The notes beneath the pieces are model-generated. The model ran no database searches, was not told where the DNA came from, and worked only from the letters and a program-made list of their open reading frames with translations. Shown here in pieces: positions 1 through 7,203 of a stretch of 9,176 nucleotides of DNA (its first letter is position 1; every line of letters begins with the position of its first letter). A program made the position numbers and the translations under genes. Source of the DNA: Tannerella sp. (GTDB taxonomy: Bacteria > Bacteroidota > Bacteroidia > Bacteroidales > Tannerellaceae); contig JAITPH010000206.1 in assembly GCA_031289515.1 (NCBI GenBank), forward strand, positions 1 to 9,176. Reading direction: 5' to 3'.

Positions 1-120
1 TTCCCCTGTGGGGGAAAAGTCTTCCCCCATGGGGAACGGTCTTCCCCCATGGGGGAAAAGTCTTCCCCCATGGGGAAAAAGTCTTCCCCCATGGGGGAAC
101 GGTCTTCCCCCATGGGGGAA
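1..120. repeat. Tandem array of six 16-bp palindromes, ~21-bp period
   Basis: Six copies of the self-complementary unit TTCCCCCATGGGGGAA begin at 1, 22, 42, 63, 84 and 105, so the period is 21, 20, 21, 21, 21 bp. Units 3, 5 and 6 are perfect. Unit 1 has TG in place of the central CA, unit 2 lacks one G, and unit 4 has its last G replaced by A. The 5-bp linkers are of two kinds, AAGTC and CGGTC. The period of about two helical turns would put every dyad on the same DNA face. In RNA each unit could form a short GC-rich hairpin. The first copy begins at the window edge, so the array may continue upstream. Two forward frames stay open through it and encode MGEKSSP-like and LPPWGKS-like heptads, which I take to be a by-product of the 21-bp period. 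Function is unknown; a protein-binding array or a repeat-type element are both possible. Confidence 0.93.
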
Positions 121-142
121 ATGGCGTTTGCGGCAACGGACA

Positions 143-723
143 GTGACGGACGCCGTCCTCAAAGGCGGTCATCCGGAGGAATTGACAGCCTTCGATTACA
201 AAAAGTTTGCCCTTCGGGAAAAAAACGGCAAAATGTATTGCCGGACGAAAAACAATCCATACATTTGCAACGGAAATATGGCAATAAGGTTTACCGCCAT
301 GTCCGCAAACAAATTCGTATCACATTTCGGACGTCGGCTATTTTTTCCGCGCCGTTCTTTCGCACAACTATCCCTACGGCGCGGCGTTCTTCATGGAGTG
401 CCGGAACGTGTATCTGTATTCGTATTACTACAAACGCAAATGCCGTCTGGCGTTTATTTCCGGGAAGACGAACGAATCGGTCGCCGATTTCGCGACAATC
501 GTGGAAGACGTCGTTCTGTACGGCTATCCGATAGACCTGACGTCGGACGAAATACGCCTGCACGCACAAAAGAACAGTGAAATCATTATTCCCCTCTATC
601 CGTTCGAGATAATGGAGTACGGCGATACCCGCCCGGAAATAAGGGAAAAGCTGAAAGAAGCAATCAAAATACGAAAGCGACGACCAGAACGTCGTGTTGC
701 TGGAATTGAAAGTTGAAAATTGA
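143..723 (+). pseudogene. Frameshifted gene of unknown function (about 192 codons if repaired)
   Basis: I do not recognise this family. Coding-like sequence appears in three successive forward frames. The first frame runs from about GTG 143 (start uncertain) to about 345 and includes TAFDYKKFALREKNGKMYCR. The second runs to about 665 and includes SHNYPYGAAFFMECRNVYLY and LYGYPIDLTSDEIRLHAQKN. The third runs from 667 to TGA 721-723 and reads KYESDDQNVVLLELKVEN. Each change skips one base. The second change falls in AAAA at 666-669 and the first near the T6 run at 341-346, although any point from about 323 to 346 would serve. Removing two bases leaves a whole number of codons. The longest intact piece is the 107-codon frame ATG 393 to 716, which could be annotated as a hypothetical protein, but its last dozen codons (CGA, CCA, CGT and so on) look unlike the rest. 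The gene converges on apbE with only 7 bp between stop codons. Decay or sequencing indels would both explain it. Confidence 0.5.
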
Positions 724-730
724 ATCCCGA

Positions 731-1717
731 CTATTTAATATTGATTCCTAAAGAGCGGACGGTCATGTATTTGCCGTTGCTTTTGTCGCTGCATATAAGG
801 TAGTAGTCGATGCCGGGGACGTTTTTTGCCATCTCTATCGCCTTCTCGGCGCCGAGTACCATGAACGCCGTCGCGCAGGCGTCCGCCGTCATGCAGTCCG
901 GCGCCGTTACCGTAGCGCTCAGAATCGTCTGTTCCGAAGGGTATCCGGTGCGCGGGTCGATGGTGTGCGCATACTTCTTGCCGTCTTTCACGTAGAAGTT
1001 GCGGTAATTGCCCGACGTGGCAAGACCGCTCCTGTCGCACAGCACGGCGATGCTTTCAATCTCGTTTGCGAAGCCGGTCAAATCGTCTTCCGGTCTGTTA
1101 ATTCCAATCTGCCAGCAGTCGCGGTGCGGGTTTTTGCCTTTCACGGCAACCTCGCCGCCTATCTCGACCATGTAGTTTTCGACCCCTTCGCGTTCGAGCA
1201 GCGCCGCTATCACGTCCGAAGCGTAGCCTTTGGCGATAGCCGAAAAGTTCAGTTCGATGCGGCTGTCGTCCTTGACAGCCCGCCTGTTTTCGAGCCTTAT
1301 CCTGTCGAATCCCGCAATCGCTTTCAGGCTGTCGACGGCTTCGGGCGTCACGCCGTCGAAATTCCTGTATCCGAATCCCCAGAGATTGATCAGCGGCGCG
1401 ACGGTCGGGTCGAAAGCGCCGCCCGAAACGCGGTATATCTCCTTCGCCCTGTCGAATACGGCCACGAAAAAGCTGTCCACCTCGACGTCTTCGTTGCGGT
1501 TGACTTTGGATATTGTCGAGTTCGGATTGAACGGATTGAGCGACAGGTTGAAGTCCTGCAGTTCGCGGTCTATCTCGGCGGTCAGCAGCCTGTCGTGCTC
1601 GTACTTGATATGGTAGAGCGTGTGGAAGACCGACCCGCTTTCCTCGTAAAACCGCTTCTCCGGCTTGCAGGAAAACAGCAGCAGACAGGCTATCGTGATG
1701 ATGATTTCTTTTTTCAT
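731..1717 (-). CDS. apbE: FAD:protein FMN transferase, ApbE family lipoprotein
   Basis: ApbE enzymes use FAD to attach FMN covalently to a Thr or Ser of exported redox proteins such as the NqrB/NqrC and RnfG/RnfD subunits. The 328-residue length is normal for the family. Residues 1-17 form a lipoprotein signal peptide (Lys-Lys, hydrophobic core, lipobox LFSC with Cys17), so the protein is probably anchored on the periplasmic side. Family motifs follow in order: FDPTVAPLINLWGFG (102-116), LNFSAIAKGYASD (156-168), VEIGGEV (184-190), ATSGNYRNF (233-241), HTIDPRTGYP (251-260) and TADACATAFMVLG (277-289, the metal/FAD-binding region). The ATG overlaps the stop of the upstream pseudouridine synthase gene as ATGA, which suggests translational coupling. 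It is the last gene of the minus-strand series. No hairpin-plus-T-tract terminator is visible after its TAG at 731-733. Its flavoprotein substrates are not in the window. Confidence 0.95.
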   Translation of the reverse strand: MKKEIIITIACLLLFSCKPEKRFYEESGSVFHTLYHIKYEHDRLLTAEIDRELQDFNLSLNPFNPNSTISKVNRNEDVEVDSFFVAVFDRAKEIYRVSGGAFDPTVAPLINLWGFGYRNFDGVTPEAVDSLKAIAGFDRIRLENRRAVKDDSRIELNFSAIAKGYASDVIAALLEREGVENYMVEIGGEVAVKGKNPHRDCWQIGINRPEDDLTGFANEIESIAVLCDRSGLATSGNYRNFYVKDGKKYAHTIDPRTGYPSEQTILSATVTAPDCMTADACATAFMVLGAEKAIEMAKNVPGIDYYLICSDKSNGKYMTVRSLGINIK

Positions 1718-2586
1718 TGTTTTATTCCTTTAATGTCAAATTCTCTGGGGATGCGGGTCTCGAAACGCATTTCGCGTCCGGTCGCGGGATGGGTGAAGAA
1801 AAGCCGGAGGGCGTGCAGCATCAGGCGTCCTTTCGGGTCGGTCGCGGCGCCGTACTTGGGGTCGCCGGCTACGGGATGCCCGATATGCTCCATCTGGGCG
1901 CGTATCTGGTTTTTGCGGCCTGTCTCAAGCTCGACTTCCAGGAGCGAATACTGCCCGCTGCTGCCGGTGACCCGGTAGTGCGAGACGGCTTCCTTGCCGT
2001 TCTGCGGGTTGGTGCAGTAGACTTTCATCCGCTTGTTTTCGGCGAGATACGTCACTATCGTGTCTTCCGTCCTGTCCGGAACGCCCTCGACGAGGGCGAT
2101 GTACGTGCGGCGGGTTATGATTTCGTGCCATATCGAGCGCATGTATTCCTGCACCTTTCTGTTGCGGGCGAAGAGCATCAGTCCCGACGTGCCCCTGTCC
2201 AGCCGGTGCAGGATGAAAATGCGGTTCCGTTCGTCCAGCCTCTTGACGTATTCCGACAGGATATGGTGGGCGGTGCGTTCCTGCGAGGCGGACGTGGAGA
2301 CGGACAGCAGGCCTTCCTTCTTGTCCACGACGATGAGGTCGTCGTCTTCCCAGACGATTTTCAGCATTGGATGGCTGAATGCCGCCTGCTCTCTCGTGTT
2401 GCCGATAAAAACTTCGTCGCCTGCCTTGAGGGGCGTTTCGGCGCGGTTTGCGACGATGCCGTTCACCCGCACCTGTCCGTGTTTGAGCAGCGTCTTGACG
2501 GACGTCCTGCTCCGTCCGCCGAACAGTTCGAGCAGATAGGGCAGGAGGGTGTTCTCCGTTTTTACGGTGGATGTCTGTCCCTGCAT
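1714..2586 (-). CDS. RluA-family RNA pseudouridine synthase with S4 domain
   Basis: This enzyme isomerises uridine to pseudouridine in ribosomal or transfer RNA. Residues about 12-60 form an S4-like RNA-binding domain (SRTSVKTLLKHGQVRVNG, then KAGDEV). The catalytic domain starts near residue 76 with LKIVWEDDDLIVVDKKEG. The family signature HRLDRGTSG lies at 127-135, with Asp130 as the catalytic aspartate. ETGRKNQIRAQMEHIGHPVA (221-240) followed by GDPKYG is the usual C-terminal uracil-pocket motif. At 290 residues it is a typical RluA/RluC/RluD-size protein; the exact RNA target cannot be read from sequence, so I give no symbol. The ATG at 2586 lies 1 bp after the lysA stop, and its TGA overlaps the apbE start by 4 bp, so it is very likely cotranscribed with both. 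Confidence 0.93.
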   Translation of the reverse strand: MQGQTSTVKTENTLLPYLLELFGGRSRTSVKTLLKHGQVRVNGIVANRAETPLKAGDEVFIGNTREQAAFSHPMLKIVWEDDDLIVVDKKEGLLSVSTSASQERTAHHILSEYVKRLDERNRIFILHRLDRGTSGLMLFARNRKVQEYMRSIWHEIITRRTYIALVEGVPDRTEDTIVTYLAENKRMKVYCTNPQNGKEAVSHYRVTGSSGQYSLLEVELETGRKNQIRAQMEHIGHPVAGDPKYGAATDPKGRLMLHALRLFFTHPATGREMRFETRIPREFDIKGIKQ

Positions 2587-2587
2587 T

Positions 2588-3739
2588 TCAGTTTGAGAAA
2601 TAGCTTTCCGGTAAAGCGCGGCAGTTGTACCGCGAGGCCATTATTTCGCCGTAAGCGCCTGCCGAACGCAGGGCTACAAGGTCGTTGCGGCGGACTTCGT
2701 TAAGGCTGACGTCCCTGCCGAACACGTCCGACGATTCGCAAATTGGTCCGACGACGTCGTAAGTCTGCATCTCGCCGTCGCCGGTAATGTTTTCGATATG
2801 GTGGTGGGCGTCGTACATCGCGGGACGTATCAGGTCGGTGAAGCCTGCGTCGAGTATGGCGAACTGCTTCGTTTCGCCTTTCTTGACATACAGCGCTTTG
2901 GAAACGAGCGAGCCGCACTGGGCTACGACGGAACGGCCGAGTTCGAAGTGTATCTGCTGCCCTTCGCGCGGCTTGACCAACTTGGCGAACGAAGCGAAAT
3001 AGTTCTCGAAATCGGGGATGCAGAGGTGATTCGGGTGATAGTAGTCTACTCCCAGGCCTCCGCCGAAGTTGAGCGATTCGATTTTCAATCCGTATCCGTC
3101 AAATTCGTCCTGCAACTCGTTGGCCTTGATGCACAGGTCGCGAAAAGCCGACATGTCGGTTATCTGCGAGCCGATATGGAAATGTATTCCCTTGAATGCG
3201 ACATTTTTCATTCCGCGCATCTCGCCGACGACGCCCGGCAGCAGTCCGGTGTTTATGCCGAACTTGTTTTCCTGAAGTCCGGTCGTTATTTTTGCGTGCG
3301 TGTGCGCGTCCACGTTGGGATTGATGCGCAGGGCTATGTTTGCCGTTCTGTTCATGTCCGCCGCTATGCCGTTGATCACTTCGAGTTCGGCAAGCGATTC
3401 GACGTTGAAGCAGGCGATACTGTTCTCGATGCCGAGAATTATCTCCCGGTCGGCTTTACCGACGCCTGCAAAGACGATTTCCGAAGCCGGAAATCCGGCG
3501 GCAAGCGCAGCACGTATCTCGCCTCCGCTGACGCAGTCTGCGCCGAAGCCGTTTCGGGCAATCAGCTCCAGTATGACCGGATTGGCATTGGCTTTTATCG
3601 CATAATGCTGGCGGTATCCGTATTTGCCGGTTTCCGCCGCGACGACGTCGAGCGTTTTCTGCAAAAGCTCCAGGTCATAGTAATAAAAGGGAGTCTGCAA
3701 CTCCCGAAATCTCTCAATTGGGAAAATACCTTTTATCAT
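2588..3739 (-). CDS. lysA: Diaminopimelate decarboxylase
   Basis: LysA is a PLP enzyme that decarboxylates meso-diaminopimelate to L-lysine, the last step of lysine synthesis. The fold-type III alanine-racemase-like barrel carries HYAIKANANP at 45-54, with Lys49 predicted to form the Schiff base with PLP. HFHIGSQI is at 186-193 and the phosphate-binding FGGGLG at 225-230. The C-terminal beta domain has VVGPICESSD (329-338), with Cys334 as the active-site cysteine from the partner subunit, and GAYGEIMASRYN near 361. The CESSD form is typical of diaminopimelate decarboxylase and not of ornithine decarboxylase. The 383 residues are shorter than the roughly 420 of E. coli LysA but usual, as I recall, for Bacteroidetes. 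It starts 14 bp after lysC, so the first and last enzymes of the pathway are adjacent, which supports the substrate assignment. Confidence 0.96.
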   Translation of the reverse strand: MIKGIFPIERFRELQTPFYYYDLELLQKTLDVVAAETGKYGYRQHYAIKANANPVILELIARNGFGADCVSGGEIRAALAAGFPASEIVFAGVGKADREIILGIENSIACFNVESLAELEVINGIAADMNRTANIALRINPNVDAHTHAKITTGLQENKFGINTGLLPGVVGEMRGMKNVAFKGIHFHIGSQITDMSAFRDLCIKANELQDEFDGYGLKIESLNFGGGLGVDYYHPNHLCIPDFENYFASFAKLVKPREGQQIHFELGRSVVAQCGSLVSKALYVKKGETKQFAILDAGFTDLIRPAMYDAHHHIENITGDGEMQTYDVVGPICESSDVFGRDVSLNEVRRNDLVALRSAGAYGEIMASRYNCRALPESYFSN

Positions 3740-3753
3740 AACTGTTTCGTTTT

Positions 3754-5067
3754 TTATTTGAATAAGTGTTCGCTAAGGGCTTGCAGGGCGCGTTTCTTGT
3801 CGGAGGCTTTTATCAGCAGGGAGACGTTGTAGTTGCTTCCGCCGTATGAAATCATCCGTACCGGAATGTCCTTGAGCGCGTAGATTATCTTTGCCTCGAA
3901 ACCGATGTTGTCCCATTCAAGGTCGCCGACGACGCAGACTATGACCATGTCCCTGTCTACCGTCACCGTGCCGTATTTCATCAGGTCGTTGACGATTTCT
4001 TCCAGATGCTTTTCATTGTCTATCGTCACCGAAATGCCTACTTCCGACGTCGTCACCATGTCTATCGGAGTGTGATACGTCTCGAACAGCTCGAACACCT
4101 TGCGCAGGAATCCTGTCGCAAGCAGCATCCGGCCGCTTTTTATCTTTATCGAAATGATGTTGTCCTTGGCGGCGACGGCTTTGATTTTGCCCTTTTCTAT
4201 GTGGTTTGAAATAGTCGTGCCCGGAGCGTCCGGCTGCATCGTGTTGAGCAGGCGTACGGGAATGTTGTTGAGCTTGGCGGGCAAAATGCACGTGGGATGA
4301 AGTATCTTGGCTCCGAAATAGGCAAGCTCGGCGGCCTCGTCGAAGTGCAGGTGACGCACCGGCGAAGTGTTTTCCACCACGCGCGGATCGTTGTTGTGCA
4401 TACCGTCGATGTCTGTCCATATCTGTATTTCTTCGGCTTGCACCGCCGCTCCCGCGAGCGAAGCCGTATAGTCGCTTCCGCCGCGTTGCAGGTTGTCAAT
4501 CTCGCCGTAGGCATTGCGGCAAATGAAGCCCTGGGTAACATAAAGCTCGGCATCGGGATTCTTTTTCAGCAAATCCGTCAGTTTGTCCTTTATGTAGACG
4601 TGGTCAGGCTCGGCGTTCTTGTCTGTCCGCATATAGTCCAGCGCGGGAACGATAACCGAATTGACGCCTGTTTCGAGCAAATACAGGTGCATCATGCCGG
4701 TAGACATCAGTTCGCCCTGGGCAAGTATCACCCGCTCCTCGAAAAACGTAAACATGTCTTTCACCAGACACCGTATGTAGTCAAGATTCGAGGCTACAAG
4801 CTCGTTTGCCCTGTCTTTATATTCCTGCGAGCCGTACAGCTCTTCTATCACGCCTTTATATTTCTCGTGCAGACGTTTGATAGCCTCGTTTGCTCCGTCG
4901 TGATTTTTTTTGTATAAATAATCGGAAATCTCGACTAACGAGTTTGTCGTGCCCGACATGGCAGACAGTACTACAATCTTTTGATTGCCGTCGCAGATTA
5001 GTTTTGCAACGCTTTTTATTCGCTGAGCTGAACCTACGGATGTTCCTCCGAACTTTAAAACTTTCAT
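3754..5067 (-). CDS. lysC: Aspartate kinase (monofunctional, lysine-type)
   Basis: It phosphorylates L-aspartate to aspartyl-4-phosphate, the committed step toward lysine/diaminopimelate, threonine and methionine. The amino-acid kinase domain occupies residues 1 to about 290: KFGGTSVGS (5-13), GELMSTG (118-124), LQRGGSDYTA (193-202) and WTDIDGMHNNDPR (217-229). Two ACT domains follow, about 305-375 and 376-437. The first contains MVTTSEVGISVTID (337-350), the region that binds feedback inhibitor in related enzymes, so control by lysine is likely but not shown. There is no homoserine dehydrogenase domain, so this is not a ThrA/MetL fusion. Length (437) fits the monofunctional class. It begins 27 bp after the ABC ATPase gene and is followed 14 bp later by lysA. 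No strong Shine-Dalgarno is seen, as is usual in this phylum. Confidence 0.95.
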   Translation of the reverse strand: MKVLKFGGTSVGSAQRIKSVAKLICDGNQKIVVLSAMSGTTNSLVEISDYLYKKNHDGANEAIKRLHEKYKGVIEELYGSQEYKDRANELVASNLDYIRCLVKDMFTFFEERVILAQGELMSTGMMHLYLLETGVNSVIVPALDYMRTDKNAEPDHVYIKDKLTDLLKKNPDAELYVTQGFICRNAYGEIDNLQRGGSDYTASLAGAAVQAEEIQIWTDIDGMHNNDPRVVENTSPVRHLHFDEAAELAYFGAKILHPTCILPAKLNNIPVRLLNTMQPDAPGTTISNHIEKGKIKAVAAKDNIISIKIKSGRMLLATGFLRKVFELFETYHTPIDMVTTSEVGISVTIDNEKHLEEIVNDLMKYGTVTVDRDMVIVCVVGDLEWDNIGFEAKIIYALKDIPVRMISYGGSNYNVSLLIKASDKKRALQALSEHLFK

Positions 5068-5094
5068 TTTCTTATGTCTTGAATTGTTGATAAT

Positions 5095-5808
5095 CTATTC
5101 GTAATCCGTCTCTTCATTGCTTAGTGAAGCTCCGTCTTTTACATTATACAGTCTGTTGTTTTCGCATTTGATGACCCGCGCCGGAAATGCCTTCACGATA
5201 TTGTAGTTGTGAGTAGTCATTATGACGGTCGTGTCCTTTTGGCGTATGTCGTGAAGCAGCTGTACTATCTGGCCGCTTGTTTCGGGGTCCAAGTTGCCGG
5301 TAGGTTCGTCCGCAAGTATTATCTCCGGATTGTTCAGCAGCGCCCGCGCAATGGCGATGCGTTGCTGTTCGCCTCCCGACAGTTCGTGCGGCATCTTGTA
5401 TCCCTTGTTAGGCATTCCCACCTGTTCGAGGACGTTTTCAATACGCTTGTTTATCTCGTTCTGACTGCGCCAGCCTGTCGCCTTGAGTACAAATTCGAGA
5501 TTCTTGACCGCGGAACGGTCTATCAGCAACTGGAAATCCTGAAATACGATGCCCAGCTTGCGCCGTAGATACGGTATTTCGCGATGCTTGATTTTCTTCA
5601 GGTCATATCCGGCAATATAGGCGTTGCCTTTTCGTATGGGCACTTCGCAGTACAGCGCTTTCAGCAGGCTGCTCTTGCCCGACCCTACTTTGCCTATCAC
5701 ATACACAAACTCGCCCTTGCTTAATTCGAGGGACGCATCCCGAAGTACGACGTTTTCTTCCTGACATACTTCGATTTCTTCCAATTTAACGTGCAATTCG
5801 CTTTCCAT
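5095..5808 (-). CDS. ftsE: FtsE-like ABC transporter ATP-binding protein
   Basis: This is a single ABC nucleotide-binding domain of 237 residues with all motifs intact: Walker A GKVGSGKSS (39-47), Q-loop around Gln90 (GIVFQDFQLL), signature LSGGEQQ (143-149), Walker B IILADEP (163-169), D-loop GNLD (171-174) and switch His200 (TTHN). FVYVIGKVGSGKSSLLK and the FQDFQLL Q-loop match FtsE, which in other bacteria works with the membrane protein FtsX to activate peptidoglycan hydrolases at the division site; the general MacB/LolD group is the main alternative. No transmembrane partner is encoded in the window. As I recall, Bacteroidetes keep ftsX at a separate locus, so a lone ftsE here is plausible. 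The ATG lies 1 bp after the hisIE stop, so it is almost certainly cotranscribed with the his genes. The C-terminus ends in a short acidic tail (SNEETDYE). Confidence 0.85.
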   Translation of the reverse strand: MESELHVKLEEIEVCQEENVVLRDASLELSKGEFVYVIGKVGSGKSSLLKALYCEVPIRKGNAYIAGYDLKKIKHREIPYLRRKLGIVFQDFQLLIDRSAVKNLEFVLKATGWRSQNEINKRIENVLEQVGMPNKGYKMPHELSGGEQQRIAIARALLNNPEIILADEPTGNLDPETSGQIVQLLHDIRQKDTTVIMTTHNYNIVKAFPARVIKCENNRLYNVKDGASLSNEETDYE

Positions 5809-5809
5809 C

Positions 5810-6406
5810 TTATTCTTTATGTCTTTTTTTTAGTTCTTTTGCAATGTCTTCCAACGAATAGCCTTTGCTCGTGAGCAATACTATAAGGTGATAAATCAAG
5901 TCCGATGCTTCGTAAATGAAATCGCCGTCCGTGCCGTTGGTCGCTTCTATCACCGTCTCGACCGCTTCTTCTCCGACTTTTTGCGCCATGCGGTTTACTC
6001 CCTTTTCGAATAGCGACGTGGTATACGAGCCTTCGGGTCTCTCCTTGAAGCGGCGGGTTATAAATTCCTGTAGATATTGGATAAAATATACTCCGTTCCT
6101 GTTAGCTTCGCCAAAGCATGTCTCCGCGCCGGTATGACATGTCGGGCCGTCGGGGTTTGCCTTTATCAGAATCGTGTCGTTGTCGCAGTCTGCGAGTATT
6201 TTTACTGTGTTCAGGTAGTTGCCGCTTGTCTCGCCCTTTGTCCATATACACTGCCGGGTGCGGCTGTAAAAAGTCACTTTTCCCGATTCTACGGTCTTTT
6301 GATACGCTTCTTCGTTCATGAATCCTAACATCAGAACTGTATTTGTCTGCGCATCCTGTATTATTGCGGGGATTAGACCGCCTGATTTTTTGAAATCCAA
6401 ATCCAT
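5810..6406 (-). CDS. hisIE: Bifunctional phosphoribosyl-AMP cyclohydrolase / phosphoribosyl-ATP pyrophosphatase
   Basis: This fused enzyme carries out steps 2 and 3 of histidine synthesis: the HisE part removes pyrophosphate from PR-ATP, and the HisI part opens the adenine ring of PR-AMP to give ProFAR. The HisI domain is residues 1 to about 115, with FYSRTRQCIWTKGETSGN (46-63), metal-binding DCDND (73-77) and the zinc-cysteine stretch GPTCHTGAETCF (87-98, Cys90 and Cys97). The HisE domain is about 120-198, with SYTTSLFEKG (127-136), KVGEEAVETVIEA (143-155, acidic Mg-binding helix) and EASDLIYHLIVLL (166-178). The 198-residue length is standard for the fusion. It starts 18 bp after hisF and ends 1 bp before the ftsE-like gene. 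Its product is the substrate of HisA, encoded two genes upstream. Confidence 0.97.
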   Translation of the reverse strand: MDLDFKKSGGLIPAIIQDAQTNTVLMLGFMNEEAYQKTVESGKVTFYSRTRQCIWTKGETSGNYLNTVKILADCDNDTILIKANPDGPTCHTGAETCFGEANRNGVYFIQYLQEFITRRFKERPEGSYTTSLFEKGVNRMAQKVGEEAVETVIEATNGTDGDFIYEASDLIYHLIVLLTSKGYSLEDIAKELKKRHKE

Positions 6407-6424
6407 TATATAATTATTTAAATT

Positions 6425-7198
6425 TTAACAACACGTCAGCCGTTCCTGCCTTACGGCGACTTTTTCGTTCTGTAAATACTGCTTCAATTCGGCGATGTTA
6501 ATTTCGCCGAAGTGGAAAACGCTTGCTGCAAGCGCCGCATCAGCCTTGCCGAGCAGGAAAGCGTCGCGGAAATGCTCTTTCTTGCCCGCGCCGCCGGATG
6601 CGATAACCGGTATATGCAGATTTTCGGCAAGCGTTGCCAGCGCTTCGTTGGCGTAGCCTTCCTTTACGCCATCGTGCTTCATGCTGGTAAACAGTATCTC
6701 GCCCGCGCCCCTGTCCGCCGCTTCCGACGCCCACGCGAACAGCCTTCGTTCGGTAGGAACGCGACCGCCGTTGAGGTAACACGTCCATTCGTCGCCGTCA
6801 ATATCCGCATCAATAGCGACTACGCATACCTGACTGCCGAAATTTCGCGCTATCCGGTCGATAAGCTCCGGACAGCGGATAGCGGCCGAATTGACCGAAA
6901 TCTTGTCTGCGCCCGCATTAAGCAGCCTCTCTACGTCGGACAGCTCGTTGACGCCGCCGCCGACGGTGAAGGGAATATTTATGCGGGCGGCCACTTTTTT
7001 GACTAATTCGGTGAACGTCTTCCTGCCTTCATGCGAGGCGGTGATGTCGAGATATACAAGTTCGTCCGCTCCCTGACGGCTATATTCGGCGCCCAGTTCA
7101 ACAGGGTCGCCCGCGTCGCGGAAATTGATGAAATTGATGCCTTTCACCGTCGTTCCATCCTTCACATCCAAACAAGGTACTATTCTTTTCGCCAACAT
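6425..7198 (-). CDS. hisF: Imidazole glycerol phosphate synthase, cyclase subunit
   Basis: HisF is the (beta/alpha)8 cyclase half of IGP synthase. It takes ammonia delivered by HisH and converts PRFAR to imidazole glycerol phosphate plus AICAR. Key residues occur at the same numbers as in Thermotoga maritima HisF: Asp11 (IVPCLDVKDG), Lys19 (TVKGINF), Asp130 (VVAIDAD) and Asp176 (TSMKHDG). Phosphate-binding segments are VGGGVNE (79-85) and SGGAG (201-205), with the LAASVFHFGE motif at 223-232. The length is 257 residues; the last residues (QERLTCC) appear to be a small extension with paired cysteines at the terminus. The gene starts 5 bp after hisA, and hisH lies just upstream, so both IGP synthase subunits come from one transcript. 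Confidence 0.97.
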   Translation of the reverse strand: MLAKRIVPCLDVKDGTTVKGINFINFRDAGDPVELGAEYSRQGADELVYLDITASHEGRKTFTELVKKVAARINIPFTVGGGVNELSDVERLLNAGADKISVNSAAIRCPELIDRIARNFGSQVCVVAIDADIDGDEWTCYLNGGRVPTERRLFAWASEAADRGAGEILFTSMKHDGVKEGYANEALATLAENLHIPVIASGGAGKKEHFRDAFLLGKADAALAASVFHFGEINIAELKQYLQNEKVAVRQERLTCC

Positions 7199-7203
7199 AT
7201 ATA

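Noticed and set aside
1..120. CRISPR array
   Set aside because: The linkers are only 5-6 bp and of two recurring types; there are no unique 30-bp spacers and no cas genes, so this is a tandem palindrome array.
175..184. GGAGGA as a Shine-Dalgarno for a TTG start at 182
   Set aside because: The spacing is only 1 base, and strong Shine-Dalgarno sites are not used by the other genes here; the coding-like frame also continues upstream.
49..534. 161-codon forward frame starting in the repeats
   Set aside because: The repeats account for its first 25 residues, and the rest is arginine- and serine-rich with no protein-like character, while the neighbouring frames look coding.
716..735. Bidirectional terminator between the broken gene and apbE
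   Set aside because: The short AT-rich stretch has no stem of useful length and no adjacent T-tract on either strand.
965..1978. 337-codon plus-strand frame opposite apbE and the pseudouridine synthase gene
   Set aside because: It spans two well-supported minus-strand genes with intact motifs; its translation shows no recognisable motif.
2798..3832. 344-codon plus-strand frame opposite lysA
   Set aside because: It is antisense to lysA, whose PLP lysine, active-site cysteine and other motifs are all present on the minus strand.
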